NCBI GenBank assembly: GCA_019873645.1 | Contig: JAIOAX010000007.1 | Coordinates: 1 to 64,000, forward strand | Origin: Chloroflexota bacterium | GTDB taxonomy: Bacteria; Chloroflexota; Anaerolineae; B4-G1; SLSP01 | Length of the DNA: 64,000 bases | Direction of reading: 5' to 3' | Part shown: piece after piece, positions 45,800-54,088 of the stretch | How positions within the stretch are numbered: the stretch's first letter is position 1 | Layout: every line of letters begins with the position of its first letter | Notes under the pieces: model-generated | Told to the model about the DNA's origin: nothing | Seen by the model: only the letters and a program-made list of their open reading frames with translations | Database searches by the model: none | Program-made: the position numbers and the translations under genes

Positions 45800-45868
45800 A
45801 ACCACGAATCTACACGAATTTCCACGAATAGAAAGCAAAATTAGTGTAGATTTGTGAAGATTCGTGGT
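45800..45868. repeat. Fold-back repeat, copy 2 (CACGAATCTACACGAAT)
   Basis: AACCACGAATCTACACGAAT faces GAAGATTCGTGGT. Together with copy 1 it fills most of the 237-bp gap; no gene is seen there. Confidence 0.75.
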
Positions 45869-45891
45869 GGAATTTTTGAATTCGCCTTGTC

Positions 45892-46893
45892 TTACGAATC
45901 TGTTTTCTTGAAAGGATACTGCGGCGCGAAGCCGAACAATGCCTGCGCTTTTTCGATGCTGACCAGTGTTTCTGTGCCGACGATGGATTTCTTGCGCGTC
46001 GTCACCTCTGGGAAAAAGACCCGCGCCAGTTCCTCCGAAGGGAAGCCGACAAAGTTGTGCGCGTCGGTGACGTAGACGGGGTGACTGCCTTCGTAATCCG
46101 CCAGCAACGCTTTCTCAGCGGCTTGCGCTGCGTCGCGCACGTCGAGGCTGGTCCAGAAGTTGCTGCGCCCGAACATCGCCGCACCGTCGGGGAAAGTCAA
46201 ATCGAATTGTCTCTCCCACTCGCGGGAAGCGGCGCGGCGTTCGAATTCTGCGACGATGTGGCGCACCCGCACGGTGCGTTCCGGCTCCGGCAGCGACAGG
46301 ATTGCGCCGGTCTGCGCGTAGCACATCTGGACAAAAGTACGCAGGATTGAAGGCCCCGGCGCGTGCAGGTCGTACACTGCCGGGAAACGCAAAAAGACGC
46401 TGCTTACCCCCTCGCGTCGCCAAAAGTACGCGCCGATCTCCTCGATCATCTGCTTGGAGAACGAATACGGATCGGTCGTGTAGAGCGGGTGTTCTTCGTC
46501 AATGGGGAAATAGCGCAGTTGTCCCGCCGGGAACTTGACGCCGAAGTTGAAGCCGAGCGCATTGATCGAGCTGGCGCACACCACGCGGCGGATGCCGGCT
46601 TTGACCGCTGCCTGGAACACGTTGAATGTCCCACCGACGTTGACGCGGAACATCTCCTCACCTGTCGCCATGCTCGGATGCGGGTACGCCGCCAGATGCA
46701 GCACGCCCTCCATGTCGGCGATGTGCTCGCACAGGGCATCGAAGTCGGTGATGTCGCCTTGACGGTAATCTGCTCCGGGAAGCGGGTCCGCGATCCGCAA
46801 ATCCAGCACGCGCACCGTGTGCCCGTGCGCCAACAACCATTGTACTGTCGGGCGTCCGATGCCGCCTGTCCCGCCGGTGACGAGAATTTTCAT
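45892..46893 (-). CDS. NAD-dependent sugar epimerase/dehydratase (extended SDR)
   Basis: A 333-residue Rossmann protein. GGTGGIG (7-13) binds NAD, with Ser in CASSIN and the catalytic pair in YSFSK. The start is the ATG at 46893 beginning MKILVTGG, behind GAGAGG. It acts on a nucleotide sugar or similar compound; the substrate is not clear. It lies between the FAD oxidoreductase and aminotransferase genes and may share a sugar-modifying pathway with the latter. Confidence 0.92.
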   Translation of the reverse strand: MKILVTGGTGGIGRPTVQWLLAHGHTVRVLDLRIADPLPGADYRQGDITDFDALCEHIADMEGVLHLAAYPHPSMATGEEMFRVNVGGTFNVFQAAVKAGIRRVVCASSINALGFNFGVKFPAGQLRYFPIDEEHPLYTTDPYSFSKQMIEEIGAYFWRREGVSSVFLRFPAVYDLHAPGPSILRTFVQMCYAQTGAILSLPEPERTVRVRHIVAEFERRAASREWERQFDLTFPDGAAMFGRSNFWTSLDVRDAAQAAEKALLADYEGSHPVYVTDAHNFVGFPSEELARVFFPEVTTRKKSIVGTETLVSIEKAQALFGFAPQYPFKKTDS

Positions 46894-46917
46894 AATGTTT
46901 ACACCTCTCTGGAGACA

Positions 46918-46987
46918 AACCACGAATCTACACGAATCTACACGAATGTAAGCAGAAAATTGGTGCAGATTCGTGAAGATTCGTGGT
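46918..46987. repeat. Fold-back repeat, copy 3 (CACGAATCTACACGAAT)
   Basis: AACCACGAATCTACACGAAT faces CAGATTCGTGAAGATTCGTG in the gap between the FAD oxidoreductase and epimerase genes. It is closest to copy 2. Confidence 0.75.
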
Positions 46988-47011
46988 CAAAGTGTGACTT
47001 GAAACTTCCGC

Positions 47012-48985
47012 TTAGTCGGCGTAGATCTCTCCTTCACGAAAACGTGCCCACGCCGTCTCAAACCACGAATCGGGGTGGGGCAACGGGCGGCGCGGCACCC
47101 ACGCGCTTGTGACCGCGCCGTCGGACGCCGCGACGGTCTCCAGCACTTGCTCGCGGAACGTTTCGTCTTCGGGGATGATGCGCCAGGTATCGCCCAGTTT
47201 TTCGTGGATGGGAACGCCCGCCGGATCCACGACAATCGCCGAGCCGCGACTGCCCACGCCGCTCTCCAGCGCAAACAGCAGGGCTTCCAGATAAACGGCG
47301 TGTGCAAAGCACAGGTGACGGTTACGCAGGGATTCGGTCAGGTTGGCAGGATCCATGCCTTGTGCAACGCGCCGGTATTGCGCCCATGCTTCGGGGACGG
47401 CCCGACGCAGTTCAGCAAGCGAGCGGATGTGCGCACCCGCCCGGCTCATCCGCGTCTGGAGTTCCAGCCGCTCCGCCTGCCAATCCACCGTCGCTGTTGT
47501 CTGCGTTAGTGACGCCAGCAAGTCACCCACGGCTTGCTTCACTACCGGCAATGCGGTTGGTTCATCCACCGTCCATCCCCGATAGCGGTTGGCGATGTAC
47601 TCCGCCGCCCGGAATCCGCCCACCTGCCCGGCATTGAGCGCCGACCCGCCGGGGCGGTAGACGCCGTGCGAGCCGTTGACCTCGCCGATTGGAAACAGGT
47701 GTTTGATGTTGACCGATTCCCACCACAGGTTGCCTGCTAAACCGCCGTTGTTGTGTTGCGCGCACACGGCGATTTCCAGCGGCTCCTGCGTGAGGTCAAT
47801 CCCGTGATCGAGATACAGTTGAATCGCGCCCGGATTCATCTTCTGCAAGCGCGCAATCGGCGTCTCCAGCAACGCCTCGGAGCGCGTGAGATAGGTACGC
47901 GCTTCGTCGCTTAACGCCTCAAAGCTGAAGCCCGCCGGATTCTCACGGAAGTCGAGGAAGACACGCCGGCCTTTGAGCACCGTCTCGATGTAGACGAGGA
48001 TGTCCACAATCGAAGAGCCGCCGATGACTTTGCGTGAATCAAAGGGCCACTGATAGCCCTTGAGGAACACCATCGAGTTCATCTCGCCGATGGAATTGAA
48101 GTACGCGGGCATAAACTCACGGGCATCGCTCGCGCCGTCGGCTGCCGTGCTGATGAAGCGTGGAATTACCTGCATATACGTACCGGAGACGTTCCAGCGG
48201 AACTTGATCGAAGCCAGGCCATACTGCGACTCCGGCAGACTTTGCGCCTTCGCACCTGCCAGCAACGCCAGGCCGATTGCGCCGGTATGCACCTCCGGGT
48301 AAACGCTGGTTTTGTACAGGCCGCCCGGCCCGCCGACCGCGAAGATGACGTTTTCTGCCAGATAGGCTTCCGGGTTCTCGGCGGCATCGAGTGCGAGCGC
48401 GCCGATGACTCTCCTGGACCTGCCAGGTTTTCCGAAACCTGACAGGTCTTGATCGAGCGTCAACAATTGCACCACATTGCGCCCTTCCCGCACAGGGATG
48501 TTCAACTCGCGCACGCGACGGATCAGCGCGCGGCACATCTCCCGCGAGGTGTACGGCCCGATGGAGGTGGCGCGCTGGCGCGGGTCGTGGTCCGTCTTGT
48601 AGCCGACGAATTGCCCGTAAGCGTCGCGGGGGAACGGCACCCCCAGGTTCACCAGATGGATGAACGCCCGCGCCGACAGACTCGCCTCGACCAGCGCCAG
48701 GTCGCCGTGCATGCTGCCGCCCGCGAAGTACGTCTCGGCCAGCATCTCCGGCGCGTCGGCGTCTCGGCCACACAACGAAAGCTTGTAGTAAGTCTGTTTG
48801 TCGCTGCCGGTGTTGATGGACGTGCCCTTGTCCAGTCCTTCGCTGATGATCAGCACATCCTCTACGCCGTTGACGCGCAGTTGCACCGCCGCGTTCAGTC
48901 CCGCCGCCCCGCTGCCGATGACGAGAGTGTGAACGCGGGTGAGGGAAATGGTTTTGTCAGCAATCGTCAGGGCTTGTTCCTGCAT
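47012..48985 (-). CDS. FAD-dependent oxidoreductase of the fumarate reductase/succinate dehydrogenase flavoprotein class
   Basis: A 657-residue flavoprotein. The dinucleotide fold is VIGSGAAGLNAA near the N terminus. Capping-domain and C-terminal helical regions follow, with NNGGLAGNLWWES and GEVNGSHGVYRPGGSALNAGQ near the FAD tail. The usual His/Arg set of fumarate reductase is not clearly seen, so the substrate is uncertain. The start is the ATG at 48985, seven bases after AAGGATG; a more distant ATG lacks a site. Residues about 180-192 are encoded by a palindrome inserted in frame. Confidence 0.9.
   Translation of the reverse strand: MQEQALTIADKTISLTRVHTLVIGSGAAGLNAAVQLRVNGVEDVLIISEGLDKGTSINTGSDKQTYYKLSLCGRDADAPEMLAETYFAGGSMHGDLALVEASLSARAFIHLVNLGVPFPRDAYGQFVGYKTDHDPRQRATSIGPYTSREMCRALIRRVRELNIPVREGRNVVQLLTLDQDLSGFGKPGRSRRVIGALALDAAENPEAYLAENVIFAVGGPGGLYKTSVYPEVHTGAIGLALLAGAKAQSLPESQYGLASIKFRWNVSGTYMQVIPRFISTAADGASDAREFMPAYFNSIGEMNSMVFLKGYQWPFDSRKVIGGSSIVDILVYIETVLKGRRVFLDFRENPAGFSFEALSDEARTYLTRSEALLETPIARLQKMNPGAIQLYLDHGIDLTQEPLEIAVCAQHNNGGLAGNLWWESVNIKHLFPIGEVNGSHGVYRPGGSALNAGQVGGFRAAEYIANRYRGWTVDEPTALPVVKQAVGDLLASLTQTTATVDWQAERLELQTRMSRAGAHIRSLAELRRAVPEAWAQYRRVAQGMDPANLTESLRNRHLCFAHAVYLEALLFALESGVGSRGSAIVVDPAGVPIHEKLGDTWRIIPEDETFREQVLETVAASDGAVTSAWVPRRPLPHPDSWFETAWARFREGEIYAD
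48418..48447. repeat. Palindromic element inside the FAD oxidoreductase gene
   Basis: ACCTGCCAGGTTT (48418-48430) and AAACCTGACAGGT (48435-48447) pair with one mismatch around a four-base loop, inside a coding region. It encodes SGFGKPGRS in frame. Confidence 0.8.
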
Positions 48986-49070
48986 TGTGTCATCCTTTTT
49001 GATTGTCATTTGCCGATTTGGGCATACAATACTTTTAGATGCTTTATCTGTCAACCATGAACAGGTAGTC

Positions 49071-49403
49071 ATGATGAATACGGATATTCACTCTACGCTG
49101 CAAACGATGATCAAGCGTCTGGTGCAAGGCTATCAGCCGCAACGCATTATCCTTTTTGGCTCTCTGGCATACGGAGAACCACACGAGGACAGCGACATAG
49201 ACTTGCTGATCATCAAAAAGACGGACAAGACGCCGTTGGAGCGACGGCTTGATGTGCGCCGATTGTTAGCCGATCCCAGGCGGCGTATTCCTCTGTCGCC
49301 GCTGGTATTGACGCCTGACGAACTGGAACAACGTTTGTCCGCAGGCGATCCGTTCTATCGAGAGATTATCACTCAGGGCAAGGTGCTTTACGCCAATGAC
49401 TGA
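49071..49403 (+). CDS. MNT-type minimal nucleotidyltransferase (putative antitoxin)
   Basis: A 110-residue protein with the nucleotidyltransferase motif FGSLAYGEPHEDSDIDLLII: GS followed by the two Asp of DxD. Such MNT proteins pair with HEPN proteins, and in several systems AMPylate or otherwise silence the HEPN RNase. Its stop overlaps the next gene's start by eight bases. An ATG one codon downstream is also possible. It is divergent from the FAD oxidoreductase gene. Confidence 0.88.
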   Translation: MMNTDIHSTLQTMIKRLVQGYQPQRIILFGSLAYGEPHEDSDIDLLIIKKTDKTPLERRLDVRRLLADPRRRIPLSPLVLTPDELEQRLSAGDPFYREIITQGKVLYAND

Positions 49404-49783
49404 TGTTAATCTGCCTGCTGAATGGTTCGCTAAAGGCGATTCGGACATCCGAGCCGTCGAGATTCTCCTGGCCGAAAACGGCCCGGCGGAAATTATCGCC
49501 TTTCATTTGCAACAGGCCGTGGAAATATCTCAAAGGCTTTCTGCTGGCCTCCGGCTGGAATTTGCGCCGCATTCACGACTTGGAGATCCTGCTTCAGGAA
49601 GTTATCGCCAGAGATGCTGATTTTGCCGCCTTCTTACCCTCATGCCAGCGAATAACCGAATACTACATCGAAAGCCGGTATCCGGTGGGTTTCGGTACAC
49701 CGATACAGCCCACTACTCTGGCAGAGGACTTGCAAACCCTGTATGCTCTGATCACGCTTATTCGGAAGAAAGTCACATCGTAA
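49396..49783 (+). pseudogene. HEPN-domain gene (putative toxin), frameshifted
   Basis: The frame starts MTDVNLPAEWFAKGDSDIRA and runs as a HEPN domain to FHLQQAVE, then loses the family pattern and stops at 49620. In another frame the DNA continues KYLKGFLLASGWNLRRIHDL and then LEILLQEVIARD to LIRKKVTS at 49783. Two bases missing in the A-run near 49521-49530 (GGAAATATC for GGAAAAATATC) explain the break. A restored protein would be about 129 residues, normal for HEPN partners of MNT genes. It may be a true pseudogene or an assembly error. The conserved RxxxxH motif (RRIHDL region) lies in the second frame. Confidence 0.82.
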
Positions 49784-49796
49784 TCGGTATAAAGTT

Positions 49797-50837
49797 TCAA
49801 AACCGGTCAATCACCGTCACCCCAATTTGTGCGAAGCGCCCCATCGCCATCAGTTCCTCGATGGATTCTTCTAACGTCACCGTCTTGCGGATGAGTTTCC
49901 TGGGATCAAGTTTACCGGCCGTAATCATATCCAGCATCGCCGGATAGGCGTGCGCCTGCATGCCGTGGCTGCCGAGCAATTCCAGTTCCCAGGCGATGAC
50001 GAGGTTCATCGGGATAAGCGCGTCCTTGTAATCGGCCACCATCAGCCCTACCTGGACGTGCCGCCCACGTTTGCGCAGGCTCAACACCGAGTTGCGGCAC
50101 GTCGTTGCGCTGCCGAGGGCATCCAGCGAGACGTGCGCACCACCGCCGGTCAGGTCGCGGATGCGTTCGATGAGATGGGATTCCTTTTGGGCGTTGATGA
50201 CGTGTTCCGCCCCAAGACTTTGCGCGAAAGCCAGCGTCTCGTCCTTGATGTCCACGCCGATAACGCGCGCGCCGATGGCATGCGCGATCATCACCGCTGC
50301 AAGCCCCACGCCGCCACACCCGTGGACGACGACCCACTCGCCGGGCGCAGCGCGTCCCTGCGTCACAACCGCGCGGAATGATGTGATGAAACGGCACCCC
50401 AGGCTTGCCGCTGCGACGAAATCGAGTGCATCGGGCAAGCGCACCAGATTCACGTCGGCGTGCGGGATCGCCACGTACTGCGCGAACGATCCCCAGGCGG
50501 TGAAGCCCGGCTGAAAGTAATCGTCGCAGATGTGCTGATTGCCGGAAAGGCACTGTGGGCAGCGCCCGCAGCCTACCGCGAACGGCACGGTCACGCGGTC
50601 GCCGGGTTTCCAGCGCCGTACCTCTGACCCGACAGCTTCCACCACACCGGCCAGCTCGTGCCCGGGGACGTGGGGCAAGCGGATATCGGGATCGTGGCCC
50701 ATCCAGCCGTGCCAGTCGCTGCGGCAGATGCCGTTGGCTTGCACGCGGATGACCACTCCATCGGTCGCCGGTGTGGGATCGGGGACGGTTTGAACGGTTG
50801 GCGGTTCGCCGAAAGTCGTATAAAGGACAGCTCTCAT
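49797..50837 (-). CDS. Zinc-dependent alcohol dehydrogenase (MDR family)
   Basis: A 346-residue enzyme. Catalytic zinc ligands are Cys38 and His60-Glu61 (GHE), and the structural zinc is held by Cys90, Cys93, Cys96 and Cys104. The Rossmann motif GCGGVGLAA and an acidic residue after it (GVDIKDE) indicate NAD preference. It oxidises a sugar alcohol or similar compound. The AAGGAG site overlaps the stop of the preceding gene. It ends an operon with the amylase, SDR and DUF3782-like genes. Confidence 0.94.
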   Translation of the reverse strand: MRAVLYTTFGEPPTVQTVPDPTPATDGVVIRVQANGICRSDWHGWMGHDPDIRLPHVPGHELAGVVEAVGSEVRRWKPGDRVTVPFAVGCGRCPQCLSGNQHICDDYFQPGFTAWGSFAQYVAIPHADVNLVRLPDALDFVAAASLGCRFITSFRAVVTQGRAAPGEWVVVHGCGGVGLAAVMIAHAIGARVIGVDIKDETLAFAQSLGAEHVINAQKESHLIERIRDLTGGGAHVSLDALGSATTCRNSVLSLRKRGRHVQVGLMVADYKDALIPMNLVIAWELELLGSHGMQAHAYPAMLDMITAGKLDPRKLIRKTVTLEESIEELMAMGRFAQIGVTVIDRF

Positions 50838-50839
50838 AA

Positions 50840-51457
50840 CTACTCCTTCAATGCCTCAAAGTTGAGTAATTGCATGGTCTCGTCGCCCATCGCCATTGCA
50901 TAGATGCGGTGTTGCGTCAGATAGTGGACAATGTCATCGGCCAGATACAGTGAAGCAAAGACCGGCACGAGCGGTTTGCCGCGATACTCAGGAAAATAGT
51001 CGTCAATTTCGCTTAACACCTGGATAAAATCATCTATGTACTCAAGGCGCACTGTGGCTTTGGTCTCATTAAGCACAATCTTGTGTTCTCCTACCACTAC
51101 CACATCAAACTCCCGGCGTCTGGTACGCTCTCTCTTATGGCGCACCTGGCGGCGCACCATCATGTCCTCGATCTCGCCGCTGCCTAACTCTTGTGCAATC
51201 CGGGGCATACTGGGCGCGACGATGTCTTCCACGATGGTTCCCAGACGATTGGCAAGCTCCCCCCAACGCTTATTCCATTCTTTTCGATCTAGCTCAAGAG
51301 AACGCTGTAGATTTTGAATCGTCTGCTCCAGGTTTCTGTCGGTTTGTTCCAGACGGCGCATCATCGCATCAGTATGCGCAATATAACGTTCCAGAATGGT
51401 CTCCAACCATTCAATTCGCGCTTCCGTTGCTGTCACCCGCTCTTCGAGTGTATACAT
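50840..51457 (-). CDS. DUF3782-like protein: coiled coil plus PD-(D/E)XK nuclease-like fold
   Basis: A 205-residue protein. Residues 1-70 are a coiled coil ([17 protein letters not shown] and later heptads). Residues about 110-205 look like a PD-(D/E)XK core, with [18 protein letters not shown] giving Asp and ExK. This family is abundant in Cyanobacteria and Chloroflexota, and its role is unknown. It lies between the SDR and alcohol dehydrogenase genes with short spacing, and GGGGGAAG precedes its ATG. Its presence there may be accidental. Confidence 0.83.
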   Translation of the reverse strand: MYTLEERVTATEARIEWLETILERYIAHTDAMMRRLEQTDRNLEQTIQNLQRSLELDRKEWNKRWGELANRLGTIVEDIVAPSMPRIAQELGSGEIEDMMVRRQVRHKRERTRRREFDVVVVGEHKIVLNETKATVRLEYIDDFIQVLSEIDDYFPEYRGKPLVPVFASLYLADDIVHYLTQHRIYAMAMGDETMQLLNFEALKE

Positions 51458-51473
51458 AACTTCCCCCTTTTAC

Positions 51474-52253
51474 TTAAAGCCGTTGCAACGTCATCCCTCC
51501 ATCCACCATGATAACCTGCCCTGTGGAATAGGCGAAATCGCCGCGCGCGAGGGCCGCCACGGCCTTGCCGATGTCATCGGGATAACCCCAACGCGCCTGC
51601 ACCAGCAGCCCTTCGGCGATGAGTTTGTCGTATTTCTCCTGCACGGCGGCGGTCATGTCGGTCTTGATGACGCCGGGGCGCACTTCGTAGACCGGAATGT
51701 CGAACTCGCCCAGGCGCGCCGCCCACAGTTTGGTCGCCATGCTCACGCCGGCCTTCGAGATGCAGTATTCACCGCGGCTGGTCGAAGCCACCGTCGCGGA
51801 GACGGATGAGATGTTGACGATGCAGCCGGTGAAGTTCGGGTCCGCCTGCCGCTGTGCAATCATCCATTTGGCGACGGCCTGCGTGAGGAAGTACGGCCCT
51901 TTGAGGTTGATGTTCATCACCCAGTCATAGCTTTCCTCGGTGGCTTCGAGGATGTCGGCGCGGACCTTGGGCGCCACGCCGGCGTTGTTCACCAGGACGT
52001 TGAGCCGCCCGAAACGCTCCTTGATCTCGTCGAGTGTGCGCTGACGGGCCTCGCGGTCGGTCACATCGGCGCGGCAATAGAGCACCTCTGCGCCCTGTTC
52101 GCGCAATTCGTTGAGCGCAGAGATGACAACTTCGTCCGGGTGGATGTCCATCACCGCAATATCGCACGGCGCGATGGGATCAGAAGCCAGCGCCAGCGCA
52201 ATCCCCAGGCCGATGCCGCGTCCCGCGCCGGTAATCAAAGCCACTTTTTTCAT
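51474..52253 (-). CDS. Short-chain dehydrogenase/reductase
   Basis: A 259-residue Rossmann enzyme with TGAGRGIGLG, NNAG, Ser in NISSVSA and the YCISK active site. VIMVDGGMTL at the C terminus is typical of FabG/sugar-type SDRs. The start is the ATG at 52253 with AGGAGG; longer readings lack a site. It is 32 bp after the amylase gene and upstream of DUF3782 and alcohol dehydrogenase genes, suggesting sugar catabolism. Confidence 0.95.
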   Translation of the reverse strand: MKKVALITGAGRGIGLGIALALASDPIAPCDIAVMDIHPDEVVISALNELREQGAEVLYCRADVTDREARQRTLDEIKERFGRLNVLVNNAGVAPKVRADILEATEESYDWVMNINLKGPYFLTQAVAKWMIAQRQADPNFTGCIVNISSVSATVASTSRGEYCISKAGVSMATKLWAARLGEFDIPVYEVRPGVIKTDMTAAVQEKYDKLIAEGLLVQARWGYPDDIGKAVAALARGDFAYSTGQVIMVDGGMTLQRL

Positions 52254-52285
52254 AGCGTCCTCCTGTTGGATTATAAGTTGTGGGT

Positions 52286-54058
52286 TCAGGGTGTGAATTG
52301 GATGACCAGACTGCCGTAGGGCAGCAACGGTGTGACCGGGCGATAGGCGTCGAAGCCGCCTCTGGCATTGACGGGCGGCATGGATAACACGCCGTCGCCC
52401 ATCAAGAACGCCGGTTGCATCTGCGCCGTGAACGGCCCCTCGGCCAGCTCCAGCGTGTAGTCCTCGATGGGTTTGCCGCTCAGGTTGACCACGACCAGGA
52501 TCACCTCCCCTTCGACGGCGCGGATGTAGCTGTACACGGTGAGGGGATCTGTCTTCACCGGTTTCCATTCCCCGACACGCAGGGCGGCGTGGTGGTTGCG
52601 CAGGGCAATCAGCGTGCGGTAATGGTTGAGGATGGAATCCGGCGCCGTGTTTTGCATGGCGACATTGCGTGTGGGATAGTCTTCGTGGTAGCCACGCCAG
52701 GGCGTTCCGGTGCTGAAGCCGCCTTCGGGCGTCCATTGCATTGGACGGCGGATGTTCTCGTCGGGTTTGGCGCCCTGCATGCCGATTTCTTCCCCGTAGT
52801 AGATAAACGGCACGCCGGAAAAAGTGAGTTGGAGCGTTGCCGCGATTTTGGCCTGTTCATCGTTCATCATAGACGAGCGGGTGCGCGATTGGTCGTGGTT
52901 TGCCAGAAAGGTCGCATATTGCCCCGGCGGGTAGGCCGCAATGACGGTTTCCTGGGTCAACATCAGGCCCGCCGGACGCCCCCGGAAAGCCGAATCTTTG
53001 ATGGCTTCCGCCAGATCGAATTCAAAGCAGATGTCAACTTTCCTGCCGGTGTATTTGGCAACCGTCTGCGTTGGACTCCAGACTTCGGCGACGGTGAAGG
53101 CATGTGGATTGACGCTTTTGTAGAAGTCATAGAAGGTCTCGAACCAGCGCAGGGTTGCGGGGGTATTTTCCGTCTGTGTGCCCTCTTCGATTAAGTGCTT
53201 GATGGCGTCCAAACGGAAACCGTCCACGCCCATCTCCTCCAGCCAGAAGCGGGTGACGTTGAGCATTTCGGCGGTCACGGCGGGGTTGTTGTAATTCAGA
53301 TCGGGCATTTGATCCCAGAACAGGCCGAAGTAGTAGCCGCCGTTGGGAGAACGGTGCCAGCCCGGACCGCCGGTCTCGTTCCACAGATACCAGTCGCGCC
53401 GCTCTGAATTCGGGTCCTGCGCCTCGATGAACCAGGGATGTTGCGCGGAGGTGTGATTGAGCACCAGGTCAATGATGACATAGATACCGCGTTTGTGCGC
53501 TTCTTCCATCAGCCGTTTGAAGTCGGCGTTGGTGCCGTACTCCGGGTTGACGGTGTAGTAGTCGGTCACGTCGTAGCCGTGGTAGCTGGGTGACTTCATG
53601 ATCGGCATCAGCCATATCCCGGTGATGCCCAGGTCGGTGGTGGTGGTCGGATCTCCGTCGTTGAGGTAGTCCAGTTTCTCGATGAGGCCGTTGAGGTCGC
53701 CGATGCCGTCGCCATCGCTATCGTAGAAGCTACGCACAAAGATTTCGTAGAAGACGGTGTCGTTCCACCAGGGGTTGCCGGCCGTCCCCGAAACAAGGCG
53801 GCCATCCATTCCTACGGGAATGACGCTCTGCGGCGCGCGCGGTTGTGCGGGTGTGAGATTGAGAGGGCGGAGTGTGGCCGTCGGCGCGAGCGTCGGCGTG
53901 GGCGGCGCAGAGGTAGGGCGCGGGGTGGGGGAGGGTTCGCTGGTGGGCGAGGCCGCCGGTAGCGTGGCCGTAGGGAGTGCTGCCGGCGTACTGCGCTGGC
54001 ATGCCGCCATAAGGCATAGACAGATCAGCAAACTTAAACAACGGACGATTTTTAGCAT
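52286..54058 (-). CDS. GH13 alpha-amylase-type lipoprotein
   Basis: A 590-residue lipoprotein (lipobox LMAAC, Cys20) with a Thr/Pro/Ala linker (about 25-75). The barrel has the calcium-type loop DSDGDGIGDL, LVLNHTS as region I, and catalytic Asp284 (GFRLDAIKH), Glu325 (VAEVW) and Asp389 (ANHDQSR). The arrangement resembles oligo-1,6-glucosidase/cyclomaltodextrinase-related enzymes more than liquefying amylases. As a cell-surface enzyme it would shorten glucans released by the large secreted amylase before import. Confidence 0.95.
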   Translation of the reverse strand: MLKIVRCLSLLICLCLMAACQRSTPAALPTATLPAASPTSEPSPTPRPTSAPPTPTLAPTATLRPLNLTPAQPRAPQSVIPVGMDGRLVSGTAGNPWWNDTVFYEIFVRSFYDSDGDGIGDLNGLIEKLDYLNDGDPTTTTDLGITGIWLMPIMKSPSYHGYDVTDYYTVNPEYGTNADFKRLMEEAHKRGIYVIIDLVLNHTSAQHPWFIEAQDPNSERRDWYLWNETGGPGWHRSPNGGYYFGLFWDQMPDLNYNNPAVTAEMLNVTRFWLEEMGVDGFRLDAIKHLIEEGTQTENTPATLRWFETFYDFYKSVNPHAFTVAEVWSPTQTVAKYTGRKVDICFEFDLAEAIKDSAFRGRPAGLMLTQETVIAAYPPGQYATFLANHDQSRTRSSMMNDEQAKIAATLQLTFSGVPFIYYGEEIGMQGAKPDENIRRPMQWTPEGGFSTGTPWRGYHEDYPTRNVAMQNTAPDSILNHYRTLIALRNHHAALRVGEWKPVKTDPLTVYSYIRAVEGEVILVVVNLSGKPIEDYTLELAEGPFTAQMQPAFLMGDGVLSMPPVNARGGFDAYRPVTPLLPYGSLVIQFTP

Positions 54059-54088
54059 TGAAGTTCCTCCCTCTCCCTGTAAATGTTG

